This document shows, piece by piece, positions 33,341-45,273 of a stretch of DNA of 64,000 bases. This DNA is from Sclerodactyla briareus (Eukaryota; Echinodermata; Holothuroidea; Dendrochirotida; Sclerodactylidae): NCBI GenBank assembly GCA_026419785.1, contig JAODTK010005854.1:107567-171566 (forward strand). The letters run 5' to 3'. The position numbers were made by a program, and so were the translations under genes. The notes beneath the pieces were generated by a model. That model was not told the DNA's origin, did no database searches, and was given only the letters and a program-made list of their open reading frames with translations. Every line of letters begins with the position of its first letter. The first letter of the stretch is position 1.

Positions 33341-35640
33341 GCATGGAGACTATGACTGTCTCACTCGCAGCTAAAAACATTGCTATGTTCCGAACCGCGC
33401 CATCACGAGAATCACTTCGTCAAAAACTTGAAGATAGCCGCCCTCTGACGGTGCGGCCACGCCCACTTTGATACCAAACCAATGGTTATGGAATAGGCCC
33501 TAATTTCAATTCTCCGACCGAAGTTGCATAAATAGCAATGGAGACTAGTTAGGGCAATTAATTGGATTCAACCGCTATCCGATCACATAGACGAAAACAC
33601 AAAAACTATCAAATTAACGTTACGGTGTCTCGCTAGCAATTTTGACCCCGAGGTTCATGTCCATCGGGGCCCAAGCTTATAGTTCACCCATGACACGTTC
33701 AAAGACCGAGTTGAGTGGGGAATGGTAGCATTTTTACATGAATCTCGAGTGTTTGGTCTATGATATTTATGTGTATACTATATACGAGAAAAACTCCGCG
33801 GATAGCGTTGGGTCGCACGTCCGCCATGGTAGACCTTAGTTCCAGACGCTGCGTCAATTCTCGCAGGGCTAGGCTTCCCGCCACTGCGCCTCGATAGTAG
33901 TTGCCGTAAGTTAGGCTGACGAGGTGGCTCGCTGCGGAAGAGCCGGTCGCTTCTACTGAGTAACTCGTTTAGTGGTCGTTGTCCGTCTCTCCGCTATGTT
34001 TTCGACGCTGTTCGGCACTGCTCCTGGGTCAAAATGTTGTTGCCACCAGATATTCTCTACTGCTTCCTGTTTGAGTCATTTCTGCCAACTGGGGCCCCCT
34101 AGATTGGTCCCAGGGGTTCATCAGAACTGGAGGTCGGCTTTCAGTTGTTACAATCCAGGCCTATTCGCGCGGAAGTAGTTTCCGCGTGGATCACCAGTAC
34201 CTTAGTCGGAACCTTCCAGCACATTGGAGACGTGATCATACTGCACATGACGGGCGACGGAACGTTAATGGCGCACTATACCTAGCTTCCCGCGGTTAAG
34301 TTGAACCATATCATTGACAGAAGTCACAAGACTGATTCCGGCGGCCAATCAGAAACGCCAGGGCCCTGAAATACACACTGGGACACCCGTCACTCGCCAT
34401 AGGAAGTCGTGGGACAATTGAACTCAAACCAGCGAATCGAAATAGTAGGCCGTAGATAGGTTACCACCAAACAAGTTAGTTCATAGAAAGCTCTGCTATT
34501 AGGCACGGACTCCCCAAAAGTTCTATTATGGAACGCAGTACTGCCAGGTAAACAGTTATTAATAAAGCAGCAAAATAAAGGATAGGTTCCACTGAACAAG
34601 CTGTTCGTGAGCCACAGCATGGACTTCACACCGTATGGTGACGTAATGAGGCGGCGCTCTATAATAATGGAACGAAGAAATAGTATCGCCCTAGGACAAG
34701 TGCGTTCGTGGGATGGGATTCGCAGCGCAATAGCGCCGTCATATGATGGAAGGTCTAAGATTGGTGATGTGGAATCATCAAAAGGGGCGTCTCGATCATC
34801 AATCAGGCCACGAGTGTCTTGCGAAGATTCATAGGGATTTGAACTAATGGATGCTGCGTATCTAGATACGTGCTCACAAGGAGCGGTCACATACACACGC
34901 CAACAACACATACTCTGCGTGGACTTACATACATTCCTTTCACCCCAGACAAAGGAACAGAAGAGGGATGTGCTCACCACTGAATACAAAACGAGTTAAA
35001 CCACGGCGCGCATCAGTCCAAGTAATAGCATATGATTGACGGCAGTGGAGGCGGGGTTCGGCTATTAATCCCCCGCTTCTATGTTCCAAGATTTCTTAAA
35101 ATCAGCTAAAAGGGGTTCAGATTTGTATCGCACAAAGGATCCAGGGCCTACGAGGGCGTCACGAGAGACGAGTACGTGTCAAATTGTTGGGCTACAAGCC
35201 CAACGGAACACCTATACGGCTTTGTTTTTTCGTTCGTGAATCTTAATTCTTTGCGAAACGGCCACAGAAGTTTTAAATTAAATATATAGGCGAGTCCAAG
35301 CATACTTTCCACCTCAAAGATAATTTCATGTCATTTGTTTTTACGGCTCGCGTCAGTTGTAGCTTCCCATATTTATGTACCGATCACACGCGGAAAGAGA
35401 ATAACGAAGGAAACGAACGCACTTCCCAGGGAAGCGTTTCGAACAGTCCGATTCGGGATTCCGAATGTTTTGTGGCTCGAATTTATCGAACTACTAAATT
35501 GACTAAAACTGAAATGTTCCTAGAATATTTTCCCAAAAACATTTTTGGGGAATGGATGCGAAACGTTTCCGTAAATTCAGTTACTCACAGTAAAATATAA
35601 AAAAAAACTCCCCCTATAAAAAACAGTTTCGAAAACGTTT
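33341..35640. other. Unrecognised sequence; longest open frame on the minus strand at 34,390-34,989
   Basis: The minus strand is open for 199 codons (34,390-34,989) with Ser, Arg and Thr in excess. The plus strand of the same DNA is open for 75 codons (34,607-34,834) from an ATG and reads as a charged, Arg/Ser-rich sequence. Neither resembles a family I know, and the two conflict. A plus frame of 90 codons at 35,328-35,600 is also unassigned. No splice pattern or poly-A signal could be tied to them. Confidence 0.3.
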
Positions 35641-35659
35641 CGTGTTTGCTGGATTCGAT

Positions 35660-36010
35660 CCATCTAGAAGATCAGGGGCGGATCGTATTTTCGGTTAGAC
35701 TGGTTATAGGGGGCGCCAAAAATTGTCACATAAATTTGGGAGAAGAATGGAAGGCAGGAGGCGCGAAGTCCACAAATCGGGGGGAGGGGGGATGAATCCC
35801 CGTATTTTGATACTGAACTGTTTATTTGATTTAAAACGCAACGTATCTGACGTGGCGTAGCCAGAGATTTTTAGTAGGGGGCCAGGGTGGCCGGGTCTGA
35901 AGTGGGGGTAGGGAGGCATATGAGAATTCATCATGTTTGTCATCTAAAGCGAAGCGCCACCATGGGTGGGCGCGGAGCGCCCCGGAAAATTCTGGTCTAG
36001 AGACCTCAGA
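35660..36010. repeat. Dispersed repeat with GGCGTAGCCAG...GGGGG blocks
   Basis: Contains AGGGGCGGATCGTATTTTCG (35,672), TAGGGGGCGCCAAAAATT (35,708), a CGGGGGGAGGGGGGATGAATCCCC block (35,779) and GTGGCGTAGCCAGAGATTTTTAG (35,853) followed by GGGGGCCAGGGTGGCC. This 'GGGGCGTAGCCAGGATTTTT' style is common in interspersed repeats of marine invertebrates. No boundaries were resolved. Confidence 0.45.
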
Positions 36011-37685
36011 TGGCGGAAACGGCATTTCTAATTTATTTTGTTGAAGAGAAGTCATAAACAAACATTGTACATGATTGTCTCATGGATTTTAGAGGAACAC
36101 TGGTGGTCCATTAAGATCGCCCTGTATTTTAACCCACCTTTAAGCGTTAGTACTAACGACACTTTTTCAAGTATGTCATATATCCAAAATCTTTGATGCC
36201 GTTGATGGAACAAAGCTTCACAAAGATGTTCCACTGCGCGTAATTTATTTACCTTTTCATACATAATCTGCAATCGTGATGAGTGAACCTGACAATTGTT
36301 TTGGGATGAATTTGAAGGCCATCTGAGATCACGAGAGGTCACCACAAAAATATGGTCATTTGAGAGAACAAAATTGTAGGCTGTTATCTCGCCAACGTCG
36401 GATTAGCCAAGAAGCTTGCCCCAAAACTCCCTGACAAGCTGAAACCTTTCATACTGGGTGGACAGGAGCCTGTGATGTAGAAATGAGGGCAATTCAAGAA
36501 ATTATGAAAAAGTTTATTTTTTGGTTCAATTTTTGGTGTATGTCTGTACGTTTTTTCTCTCCATCCACTCCCCATGGTAAGTAAAAGTGACTGTGGCTCC
36601 TTATAGCACACTACTTTGACCAAGGCAGGATCAGATTTCCTCCAAGGGAGTGGGCGACCGTTCGTGATGTAAGCGAGTACAGACAGACAAGTCTATGTGC
36701 GCGCCATGGCAACCGGTACATTCGTATGAGAACCTGGCCAAATAAACCGTATTCAAGATCGTCTTCACACAGTGGCTATCTACGACCTAACTTGAAGGAT
36801 CCTCGTGGGAGCATGACCAACGCATGACGACAAAACAATATACTACAAAGCTGCCGACCAGAAATGTTCTTCTTCTTTCTTCTTCTCATCAGAGAGATTT
36901 TTGTTTCCTCCTCCGCCGCACACATTCAAAAGCGCGTTGTCGCCTAAACGTGGGAAATCACCACAATGTCGTCGGCAAAGCATTGTAGCCCTGGACGCGC
37001 ACTCGGTCCCGTAACTAATAGTAGAGTTGCCGTGCCTAGATCGCGATCGCTTTTGAGGAGCTAAAAAAGGCTACCTAACATTCACCCATCCGCATCGTGG
37101 TGCTTCGTCTGACTGACTTGGCTTGTTGTCAACTTTAACTCACCGGCTCAGGCCGCAAAAAAAAACCTTCTCGGAAGTTTTTTCAGTTGGCGGCGTCCCC
37201 CTTCAATATTTTGGTTGGGGACGCAATTGGCATTTTGGTTCCCCCAATATTTCTTCGCCCACTGCTATTCCGCTGACACTGTATCCGACATATCCAGCAC
37301 AACCGTGAGTTAAACAAATGCGTAAAGCTAAATGATCAAGTGAGTGAATTCTGCTGTTCCACTTCGAAATTTCGCGCGCTACGTGCGCGGGTATTTCTGT
37401 TTCTGTAGTGTTCAGACCCAGTGATGTGACTCGTGTGCAGGCATATGATTGTTGTTTTTTGGGGGGGGGTTCTGTTGATGTTCCTAACGAAGATGCCTTA
37501 AATTTACTACTCGAGTTGTTCTTATCATCAATAAATAAGGGTTCTCTTTAAGCCCTAGCTTTTGCATAAGACTGGCTTCACCACGGGTGTTCGCTCCTTC
37601 ATTGGAGGTTGTCCGATTTCCTGCTAGGGGACCGTTCATCAAATAACCAAACAAACTTAACTACCAATCGCTATCTTGAGATGAG
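36011..37685. other. Unrecognised sequence with a TTC-rich tract
   Basis: A TTCTTC simple repeat lies at about 36,864-36,888 and a G-run at about 37,458-37,468. Minus frames at 36,052-36,345 and 36,384-36,623 and a plus frame at 37,123-37,308 were checked and gave nothing recognisable. Confidence 0.35.
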
Positions 37686-37689
37686 GGGT

Positions 37690-37860
37690 TGATGGGCAAC
37701 GAGCTAGGTGTAGCCACTGGCGGGATCTGTGATACGTTTCATATCTTTATGGTGCGACCACTCGTTGGAATTTGGGTGCACTGAGCACATACTATCACTC
37801 TGAGGGCACACGGTGCGCATCGAAAATGCAGCCTGGAACCCACAAATTGGTTGTCAAGAA
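37690..37860 (+). repeat. Dispersed repeat family C, copy 1
   Basis: Shares CACTGGCGGGATCTGTGA, then GGTGCGACCACTCGTTGGAA and TTTGGGTGCA, then GGCACACGGTG, in that order with the sequence at 40,180-40,340. The intervening lengths differ. It is non-coding. Confidence 0.65.
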
Positions 37861-38459
37861 GACAAGATTAACAGGCGAAACCGCCCCCCAGTGTCCGCCG
37901 GTTAGCGATCATGTTTTTCATCTATTAGTCCCATGCGAGAAATTACGGCATTTAATGAGTTGCTTTTAAGATTCTGGTATTAGCAATTGACAGAAACACC
38001 CTACTAATAATCATTGACCAATTTCAAAATCCGTGAGGACTGATTATTGACATGTCTCCCATATAGTTTGGTGGAAATTACTAAGATTTTGCCCAAATTT
38101 ATGCAATTAGACCATAATCAACTTTCTGTTGACCCATTTTCCTCCAACTTCACTTATCTCAGGACCATTGTGAACCACACATAATACATTTCATCGGAAT
38201 GCAACAAACGTGGAACTTTGCATGAATCAAGTAATTTATACACACTGCATAACCCTAGTGACCTGTTTCAATGTTAAAATTTTGGGAAAAAGGTAGACCA
38301 CATCTCTATGGAAACGGTTCCTATCTAATAAAGTTTGTCTGTATATCCTCACTGTCACCCAAAAGATTCCAATTAATACCAGCCCCCCCAATGGGGTTAT
38401 TCCCCCCCCCCTAATCTCCCACACCAGGCTACTGCATGGGTACTGACACCCTTCCATTT

Positions 38460-40065
38460 TGAATAGGTGCCTGGGAGTGTGTACCCTTTCTCTGGTCAGT
38501 GTCAGGGCCCATAAAGTATGACAGGCAGAAGTGAACTCAAGGTCAACGGCAGTTTTTTTACAATAATGAAATCTGTCCTGTCCAGAATAGGAATACTAAG
38601 TTACGATGAATGGAAATAACATACCTGAGGGGTTATTGTTTGTTATTGATAGCCGTGCTTATAATGATAGTGATTTCAGCATCAATGCTGTCAGCTAGGG
38701 GCCCCAAGACTCTCCCCTTCCTTTAAAGGGTAGCATGCAAGCTCTTTAGGTTGTTCCAGAACTGTTTTATTTGACAGTTTTTGGTCCATAGTGACCTTGA
38801 ATGACCTTTGATGACATAAGGTTTGAAATAAAAATTTTACCCCTTGATCATATGCAGCATGTCCCATAATTCCAGCCTATTGCACACAGTCCCTCTAGAA
38901 ATGATTGCAGAAATGTTATATTTTGGCAGTTTCTTTACCCCTCACATGACCTCATATGAATGACGGTTTTTATGAAATATTTCCATCAAGTGATGCACCA
39001 CGCCCCAAAAGCATTATGTGATCAGGTACACATGATGCCCTTGCTATCCGCCCAAAATGGGTATTAAAAAAAATCAACCTTTGGCCCTTGTCATTGGAAG
39101 ACACTGTCAATCGAAGCAAAAGTTGGTTTCGTCCTATGTAGCAGACAGAGAATTATCACATATCCAAAAATTGACATTATTTATTTCTTTGCCCTGTAAC
39201 TCCTAGAATAATCAATTTCCCTGAATTGACCTTTGAACCTTGACCTCGCTTTTGATGTTGTTTGATCCACTTAACCCAAAAATTAACATGCCCAATCTCT
39301 ACGAGAACCCTATCTGCACTCATTCCAATTGTTACTGGCTATTTAACACAATTCGGAAAATTGCGTAATTTATGGAAATCTCACATTAAATGCCCTTAAG
39401 TGAACCTTTGCACTGTTGTCATTTATCAGGTATCGAAGGTGTCACCATCTCACCAAGTTTCATGAGATTCAACCATCTTTACAAAATCCTGATCAATTCT
39501 GCAACTTAGACTAGTAAATGCAAATAGGTAACATTTATGACCTGTGGTGCCTCGTCCCTACTGTAAAATTCATTGGACTATGATAAACATCTCCACCGAG
39601 TTTCGTCAAAATCCAACGAACTTTCTCTCATAACCCTCAAAAATCTCGCAGAAAGTAGGGAAATGGGACTACTTAATTAGCATATATCCTGCCAGGAATC
39701 TAATCAGTTTCGTGTACTCTCCATAGTTGTTATATACTCGACGGCATCACCAATGCACAACCGATCGAGACGATATCTTGTACACAAGCTTCCGTCCAAT
39801 TTTCATTAAATATCAGATTCATGCAAATGAGTATGGCTTTTCGGGACGAAAATAGATGCACAATCGCAACTTTTTAACCGCGCACGTCCACAAAAAGGTC
39901 CCAGCAGATGGCTTTCCACGTCAGGAGATATCGAACCGCACATCGGACATACGGACAGAAGACAGACCGACCCGACAGACGGAGACAACACACACACACA
40001 CACACAAAGTTTGACCACCATGGCGCTTTCTCTCCTTGAACAAAGTCAGGCGAGACAAAAATTAC
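38460..40065 (+). repeat. Dispersed repeat family A, copy 2 (long)
   Basis: Internally a degenerate series of blocks of about 180-200 bp. Each has a TGACCTTTGA or TGACCTGAATTGA element followed by an AAGTTTCATGAGATTCAACC or GAGTTTCGTCAAAATCCAAC element and a TGCAAAT-containing stretch. The right end is a CA microsatellite (39,988-40,006), CCATGGCGC, TCTCTCCTTGAA and GTCAGGCGAGACAAAAA, as in the copy at 5.4-6.2 kb. No ORF was seen, so it may be a non-autonomous element or the 3' part of one. Confidence 0.65.
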
Positions 40066-40119
40066 AGTGAAGAAGAGGCTATCCAAATTGAAGTCCAAAT
40101 ATCGCTTGATTTTCGATGG

Positions 40120-40420
40120 GATGCCAAAAGTGTAACTTTGTTGTCCTTGAAGGAGGGGTTCGGCGCCGGGGGTTAATATACCACCTGGCGGGACCTGTGA
40201 ATTGTTTGGCACATATAGTCAGGCCTATTTTGTAACTTTAAAATAGAGTATTCGGCAATAATCATGGGTGCGACCACTGGTTCAAATTTGGGTACATGCA
40301 CGGTGCCATACTAAGTGACAGGCACACACCGTGCTATGGAAACCCCATAAAACAGCCATCACAAAGATTCGGCCAGGAAACGCCACAATTCGTGCAAAGA
40401 CATGAAAAAATTCAGGTGAA
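40120..40420 (+). repeat. Dispersed repeat family C, copy 2
   Basis: CACCTGGCGGGACCTGTGA at about 40,180, GGTGCGACCACTGGTTCAAATTTGGG-type sequence at about 40,267 (same order as copy 1) and GGCACACACCGTG at about 40,321. It directly follows family A, so the two may be parts of one larger composite. Confidence 0.65.
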
Positions 40421-41000
40421 GCTAAGTTCATATCCAAAGAATGCCTGACTTTTCCGTGAATGTCCAAGGGTGTGAAATTTTCGCGAGTGCTTCGCGCGCA
40501 GTTTCGTTTACCTTTTGTGTTATCTCCCATGCGCTTGTGGTTGCGCCGCGAGGAGAATGAAAATGGTTGCCGTATCTTTGAGTAAAAACTCAGGCCTATC
40601 TAAGTGATAGGTCAAGAGGGGTCAGTGCAATGTCGATCGTTATCAAATTGCTCCTGCAAAGTCTAGCGCTTCGCGCGAACTTCTTAGTTTGTTGCCATAT
40701 TGCCCATTTCCATTGCTCCTCTCATACCGTAACCCTCACTTGCATATATTGAAAATTCACAGCACTCAACGCAAACATTGAATTAAACCCTAAGGCGATA
40801 AGGTTTCTGAAATAAAAAAATGTTATCAATTTCAGAATGCTGCTTTTGCCCATAGCCATAAGGCATGAGAATCGTGTTTTCATCTGGTAGCGCTCCGCGC
40901 CAACCCGTGGTGGCGTTCCCCTTAGATAGTATTTATCTTGGACGTCCCCCCCCCCCAACGGCCAACACAAGTCGCCGCACTTGAACATTATTAACTATAA
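40421..41000. repeat. Region with GCGCTTCGCGCG motifs and a C-run
   Basis: Short palindromic motifs GTGCTTCGCGCGC (40,488), AGCGCTTCGCGCG (40,666) and AGCGCTCCGCGCC (40,891) recur, together with a (C)10 run at 40,948. Similar 'cgcgaagcg' motifs occur near 59.1-59.7 and 60.98 kb. Such motifs are typical of interspersed repeats here, but no consensus could be built by eye. Confidence 0.4.
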
Positions 41001-42870
41001 CATCATTCTCACCGACGCGAAAAAATAATAACAAAAGAACACAAAAAATAACTATAGTCTTACACAATTGCACCATAATTATTATTTAATGGTTCAGTCC
41101 ATAACCCACGCTATTAGTAAGATCTTGCAAAGTAATTCCCACCATACATAAACCATCATCAATATTCTCACGGAGATCTCCCCACTTGATGTTACAAGTA
41201 TCACTCAACAGAGGGCGAGGCGCCGCTAATTATCCCAATGGTGCCTCATGTACGCTGAAAGTCGAATAGGGATTATAGGCGAACTAGGTCTATTATAGTG
41301 CATTGAGCAATCTAGGCTTTGTTCAATTGTGGTATAACGGAACATTACGTGGAACCAAGCCACAGAGTATCGGAATAACCGCGTGTGCTCTTTACTAATG
41401 GGGCAGAGGAAATCACGTTCACAATGCCCCAATATTCCGGGTTCTATTTTGACCCATATAACGTGTCTTAGAAATAAGTCGTTGTAGTCTACGTGATAGT
41501 AAGTATTTAACCACCGGCCCTGGTGATAATATCTGTACGTATATAGGCGTTTTTCCACGTCGAAGACGTGCTCGAAGTGCTTTACAGATGTTACCTCTGA
41601 TAAAAATAACCAGAGACTTGTCGACTGTCACGCCCGTACCTCTATGGCTTGTTCACTCTCGAAGCACGATTGAGTCGTGTCTCCGGGACTCACATAGGGC
41701 TGAACATGCGACGCTCGCTACTCTTTACCTCACCAGGTCCCAACTTTTACACGTGGGTGACGTAAGCAATTCAGGAGACGTTCCTTGTCTTGCAACAGCA
41801 CTGCGGAATTCCGCCTCCCTTTACATCACGGGTGCGAACAATTGACGTCACGATCACGCATGCGCTGGTGTTATTCTAAATGTTTCGGATGGCCTCGTGA
41901 TTCATGCAAGTTGGTATGACGCTGAATAAGTGGCGGTAATTGCTACCATGTCCGTCTTCGTCTGAATCCATTTTGCCCACAGTCAAAAGAACTCGGATAT
42001 CCACCATGCCCACTTCCGGGCTCAACTAATCGAATAACACTGAGAGGCTGAATCGTGTCACAGAATGTCGGACACACTAATCTAAGGACTCCTGGAAGGT
42101 TACCAACTCTGTTTCCTGAATCCAATTGATCAGTGTGCCTAAAATTGTGTGACATAGCCATACTGATAATATCAATTATAACCTTGTGTATAACACGCAC
42201 GGACACGACGTGCAAAATCTGACAATCAACGACTGTCAGTCGGCATGAGGACTTCTTAACATTAAACCACCCAAACTGCTAATGATGCGGCAGTGATGTG
42301 TTCCTACTAAACAAAAATACAAATAACATTCACAATGGGAGCAATGATACTCGTACAATTTACGATATCGGGCGTGACATGACAAATAATGTAATTCACA
42401 ATGAAATAAAATAGTGCGTGTACCAGGTGCACCAATAATGTAAAGCTTAAAAAATTACAACCACCGTAGTGTATATAATACAGTATCATAGGCACATAAA
42501 CAGAGAAGGTACTCCTGATAGGTGAGGCAGTCGCGACTCTTTGACTTCCAACGATCCCAATATACTTCTGATCGTAAGAGAGGTGTCACGGAACAACAGA
42601 GGGCAATCCGTGGAGTTGCCATATCTCATCGGGAAATCCTGCTCAATATTTGTACATGATGACGAACAAGGGTGTTCTCGAACCGGTGGTTCTTCTGTCA
42701 GTATAGTCGGATCTAACTACGCATTAAATCCCGAACTCGTAGGTCACAAGAGGGCGGTTTTCTACTTAGCAGATGATAACAGCAGAATCCGAAAGCATGA
42801 ATGAAGGTGGCTATAGTTCGCCAGCCACAAGTGCTTTGCACATAAATGGCTCTATCAAGTGAACATTTCC
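41001..42870. other. Unrecognised sequence
   Basis: The largest frames are minus 41,226-41,558 (110 codons) and plus 42,541-42,804 (87 codons). The latter has a mixed, non-repetitive composition and would be the better coding candidate, but shows no known motif. Neither has visible splice or start support. Confidence 0.3.
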
Positions 42871-42879
42871 TTCAAAATC

Positions 42880-43290
42880 ATCGGGACTATATGTTGACGT
42901 TGTCTACCAAGTGCTGTAAAATATGCGAATAAATGTGAATTTGCATGAATTATGACATTATTTGACCGCCGTTGACCGCCGTTGGACGACTACCAATGGC
43001 CTCGCTTCACATTTCAAAATACCCAGGACCGAAATCAGAACACATCTATACAGTTTCGAGGAAATCCGACAAGTTTTCAAATGTGCATAAAATTTTATGC
43101 AAATTCGACACATTGAATGGCCTCAAGTGACCTGAATTGATTATTGAATTTCTCCTGACTGAAGGTAGATCATATTCCTTGAGCTTCGTGAAAATTTCGG
43201 CAATAAATTCCGCTAATTACGACTAGAGCCATTAAATATACCGCGGATAACGAGTTTCCACACTCGTCTAACGAATATCCTATACCTATG
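42880..43290 (+). repeat. Fragment related to dispersed repeat family A
   Basis: Contains GTTTCGAGGAAATCCGACAAG, ATGCAAATTCGACAC and CTCAAGTGACCTGAATTGA in the same alternation of motifs as the blocks at 38.7-39.8 kb. It also carries a short doubled TTGACCGCCGTTG at about 42,961-42,984. Confidence 0.5.
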
Positions 43291-43299
43291 TGCCAAATC

Positions 43300-44255
43300 A
43301 CATCACCATGGCTCCTACTTTATGCAATGTACGTTTCCTGAGACAGTATTGCCATAAGCTTGGTCGGATAGAATAAGTGTATTATACAAGGCACCATAAT
43401 AAAGAAATATTCTCATCTTCAGTTTAAATATTGAAATATATTAAATATAGAATTGTAGTGGAAGTAGCGTTGTCCCCATCTGTGAAGAGAATGGACTGTT
43501 GTCATTCATATTGTAATGCATTGTAATTTTCCACTGTAAGTGGAATACATAGTCCGTTGTGATAATATAGCCCGAATAATTGTCGTCTGAGTCGTCTGGG
43601 TCACCCGTATGAGAGAGGTTGACTACATCGTCCACCTCTTTTTGTCTATATGCGCGGGATATTGTTATATCTCGTGTTGATAACGCCCGTTGAACTGACC
43701 ACGACGGTCGCGGTCGCCGTGAAAGAGCGTGACTGTCAACAGACGGGAATGGGGGAGCATAACCCCTACGTTTTGGCATCATTTCTCATCGACTTTTTTA
43801 AACCATTATCACCCGACGGTCGTGATGATGGGCTATGTGAAGAGTGGAGAGGACTCTCGAAATCTTACATAAGATACGGTTAAGACTTGTTTCCACAGCT
43901 AGAATTGATTGCTTGTTTTGAGAGATTACAAATTTGGAGCACTGGACTCCACGAATGTTATTGGTTAACACTCCGAGCGGCATACTGACGAACGATGCCT
44001 GGACGGTGACTTGGAGACTGCAGTACGCAACGTGCACCGATTAGGAAATTGTGAAGGGATTGGTATGATCAATGCTACGCCTTGTGAGGTATTCGATGAG
44101 GATAACAGTGGTCAGCCCATGCTGCATGAACCAGCCGATTCTAAACGTTATCACAGTGTCGGCCCACATCGCAGGACAGATATCTTCGCAGTGAACAGGT
44201 CCCATAGGTATCCATTCATGAGTAAAAGGGCAAGTGAAGTTGTCAGCTGTTATAA
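43300..44255. other. Unrecognised sequence downstream of the trefoil-type gene
   Basis: Opposed open frames (minus 43,441-43,782; plus 43,650-43,883; plus 44,011-44,475) give no recognisable protein. The last overlaps the end of the minus-strand gene and is taken as its shadow. No AATAAA was fixed as the poly-A signal for that gene, although AT-rich sequence is present. Confidence 0.3.
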
Positions 44256-44263
44256 AACTACTA

Positions 44264-45245
44264 GTCATCTATTTCCATCGAGTCCGTCCCTGAAGGAAAC
44301 AGCTGCCGCAGCTGTCCCTCCTCGCCGGCACCCTCGCGTGTTCCGGTTCGTGTTCGTCCCGTCACCTTCGGCTTGGGAGGTTCCTCCAGGCTCGCCGGGT
44401 CTAGTATTTCATACATCTCTCGAGGAATTCGATCTTGGAAGAGTACCTCACTTGCATTCTTGGCCCAGTTTCTGAGCAATTCACCTTTTACAAAAGAAGT
44501 TTGACGTCTTCATTAGTAAATTGCTTAGCCACTTTTACCAGGCCAACATTCCTCTTCACGGCCTCCATATTTATTCTGACAACTTGCAGCGGTTCGTCTC
44601 TCTCAACCCTCAAGTCGCCAACCCTAACATAGGATGCCTTTCATAGCGAAAGATGTTATCCCCGCAGTCGTGGATATGAACCGAGAACGAAACTTCTCCC
44701 CTGACGCTACATGTTGCTCAAGCCAACTTCTGTTGGAACCACGGTATTGTGGGTTGGATACATTCGGATATATCTTCGTCAGACCGACAAGCACGGTAGA
44801 GAAATTCCTTCTACCTCTAAACCTTGCAAACGAAAAGACTTGCGCGTTCCATGTGGAAGAGAGCCATGTCGTCTTCTTCATATCGATTCTGATACAGAGC
44901 CGTGCCGGCCTTGTCACTCCCGTGGACATACACAGCACATCTATTTCTGTCCCCTATACGGTACAGATTAGCGTCACGGGGTTCGAAAAACCAGGTTTGA
45001 TCATCTAGACTCGTGGGCGTCTCTCTGCAAAGAGAAACCTTTCCGCCATGGACAGAGAGATAATGACCGTCCTTCGAGTCCCTCAGGAGGTAGCCATCGG
45101 CCGGATTAGACGATTTCATATGACCGACAGACGATTGCCCCATCACACGACAGTGGTCTGTCGTCTTTTGACCGAATGAGGACGGGTTTCTAGTCTCGAT
45201 GATAAATACCATGAGACAACTCGCCGATTTCTCAGGAAGCGTCAA
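44264..45245 (-). CDS. Trefoil-type repeat protein, second part or second gene (frameshifted)
   Basis: The minus-strand frame is open from 45,245 to 44,817, with a possible ATG at 45,212. It carries ADGYLLRDSKDGHYLSVHGG followed about 25 residues later by TWFFEP, then a second, weaker unit around AVYVHGSDKAGTAL and ALFHME. This matches, segment by segment, the GYYRVMSGRS...LWTFVP unit in the part upstream, so the two are related repeats. Spacing of about 40 residues and the pattern of hydrophobic residues suggest beta-trefoil (fascin/ricin-B-like) folds; this is inference. After 44,817 the reading needs frame changes, near 44,820, 44,720, 44,625 and 44,490, to reach an open stretch ending EIDD and a TAG at 44,264-44,266. 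That end is Glu/Gly-rich and acidic. There is no signal peptide. It is either the C-terminal half of one protein starting at 46.39 kb or a separate paralogue in tandem. Confidence 0.55.
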
Positions 45246-45273
45246 CCCCCGTTTACCGATTTAATTAAGAGGT

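Noticed and set aside
40443..40900. GCGCTTCGCGCG palindromes as possible regulatory operators
   Set aside because: The same motifs recur at 58.9-61.3 kb inside dispersed repeats, so they are repeat-borne.
44011..44475. A 154-codon plus-strand frame
   Set aside because: It overlaps the minus-strand C-terminal part of the trefoil-type gene, whose reading is better supported, so it is probably a shadow.
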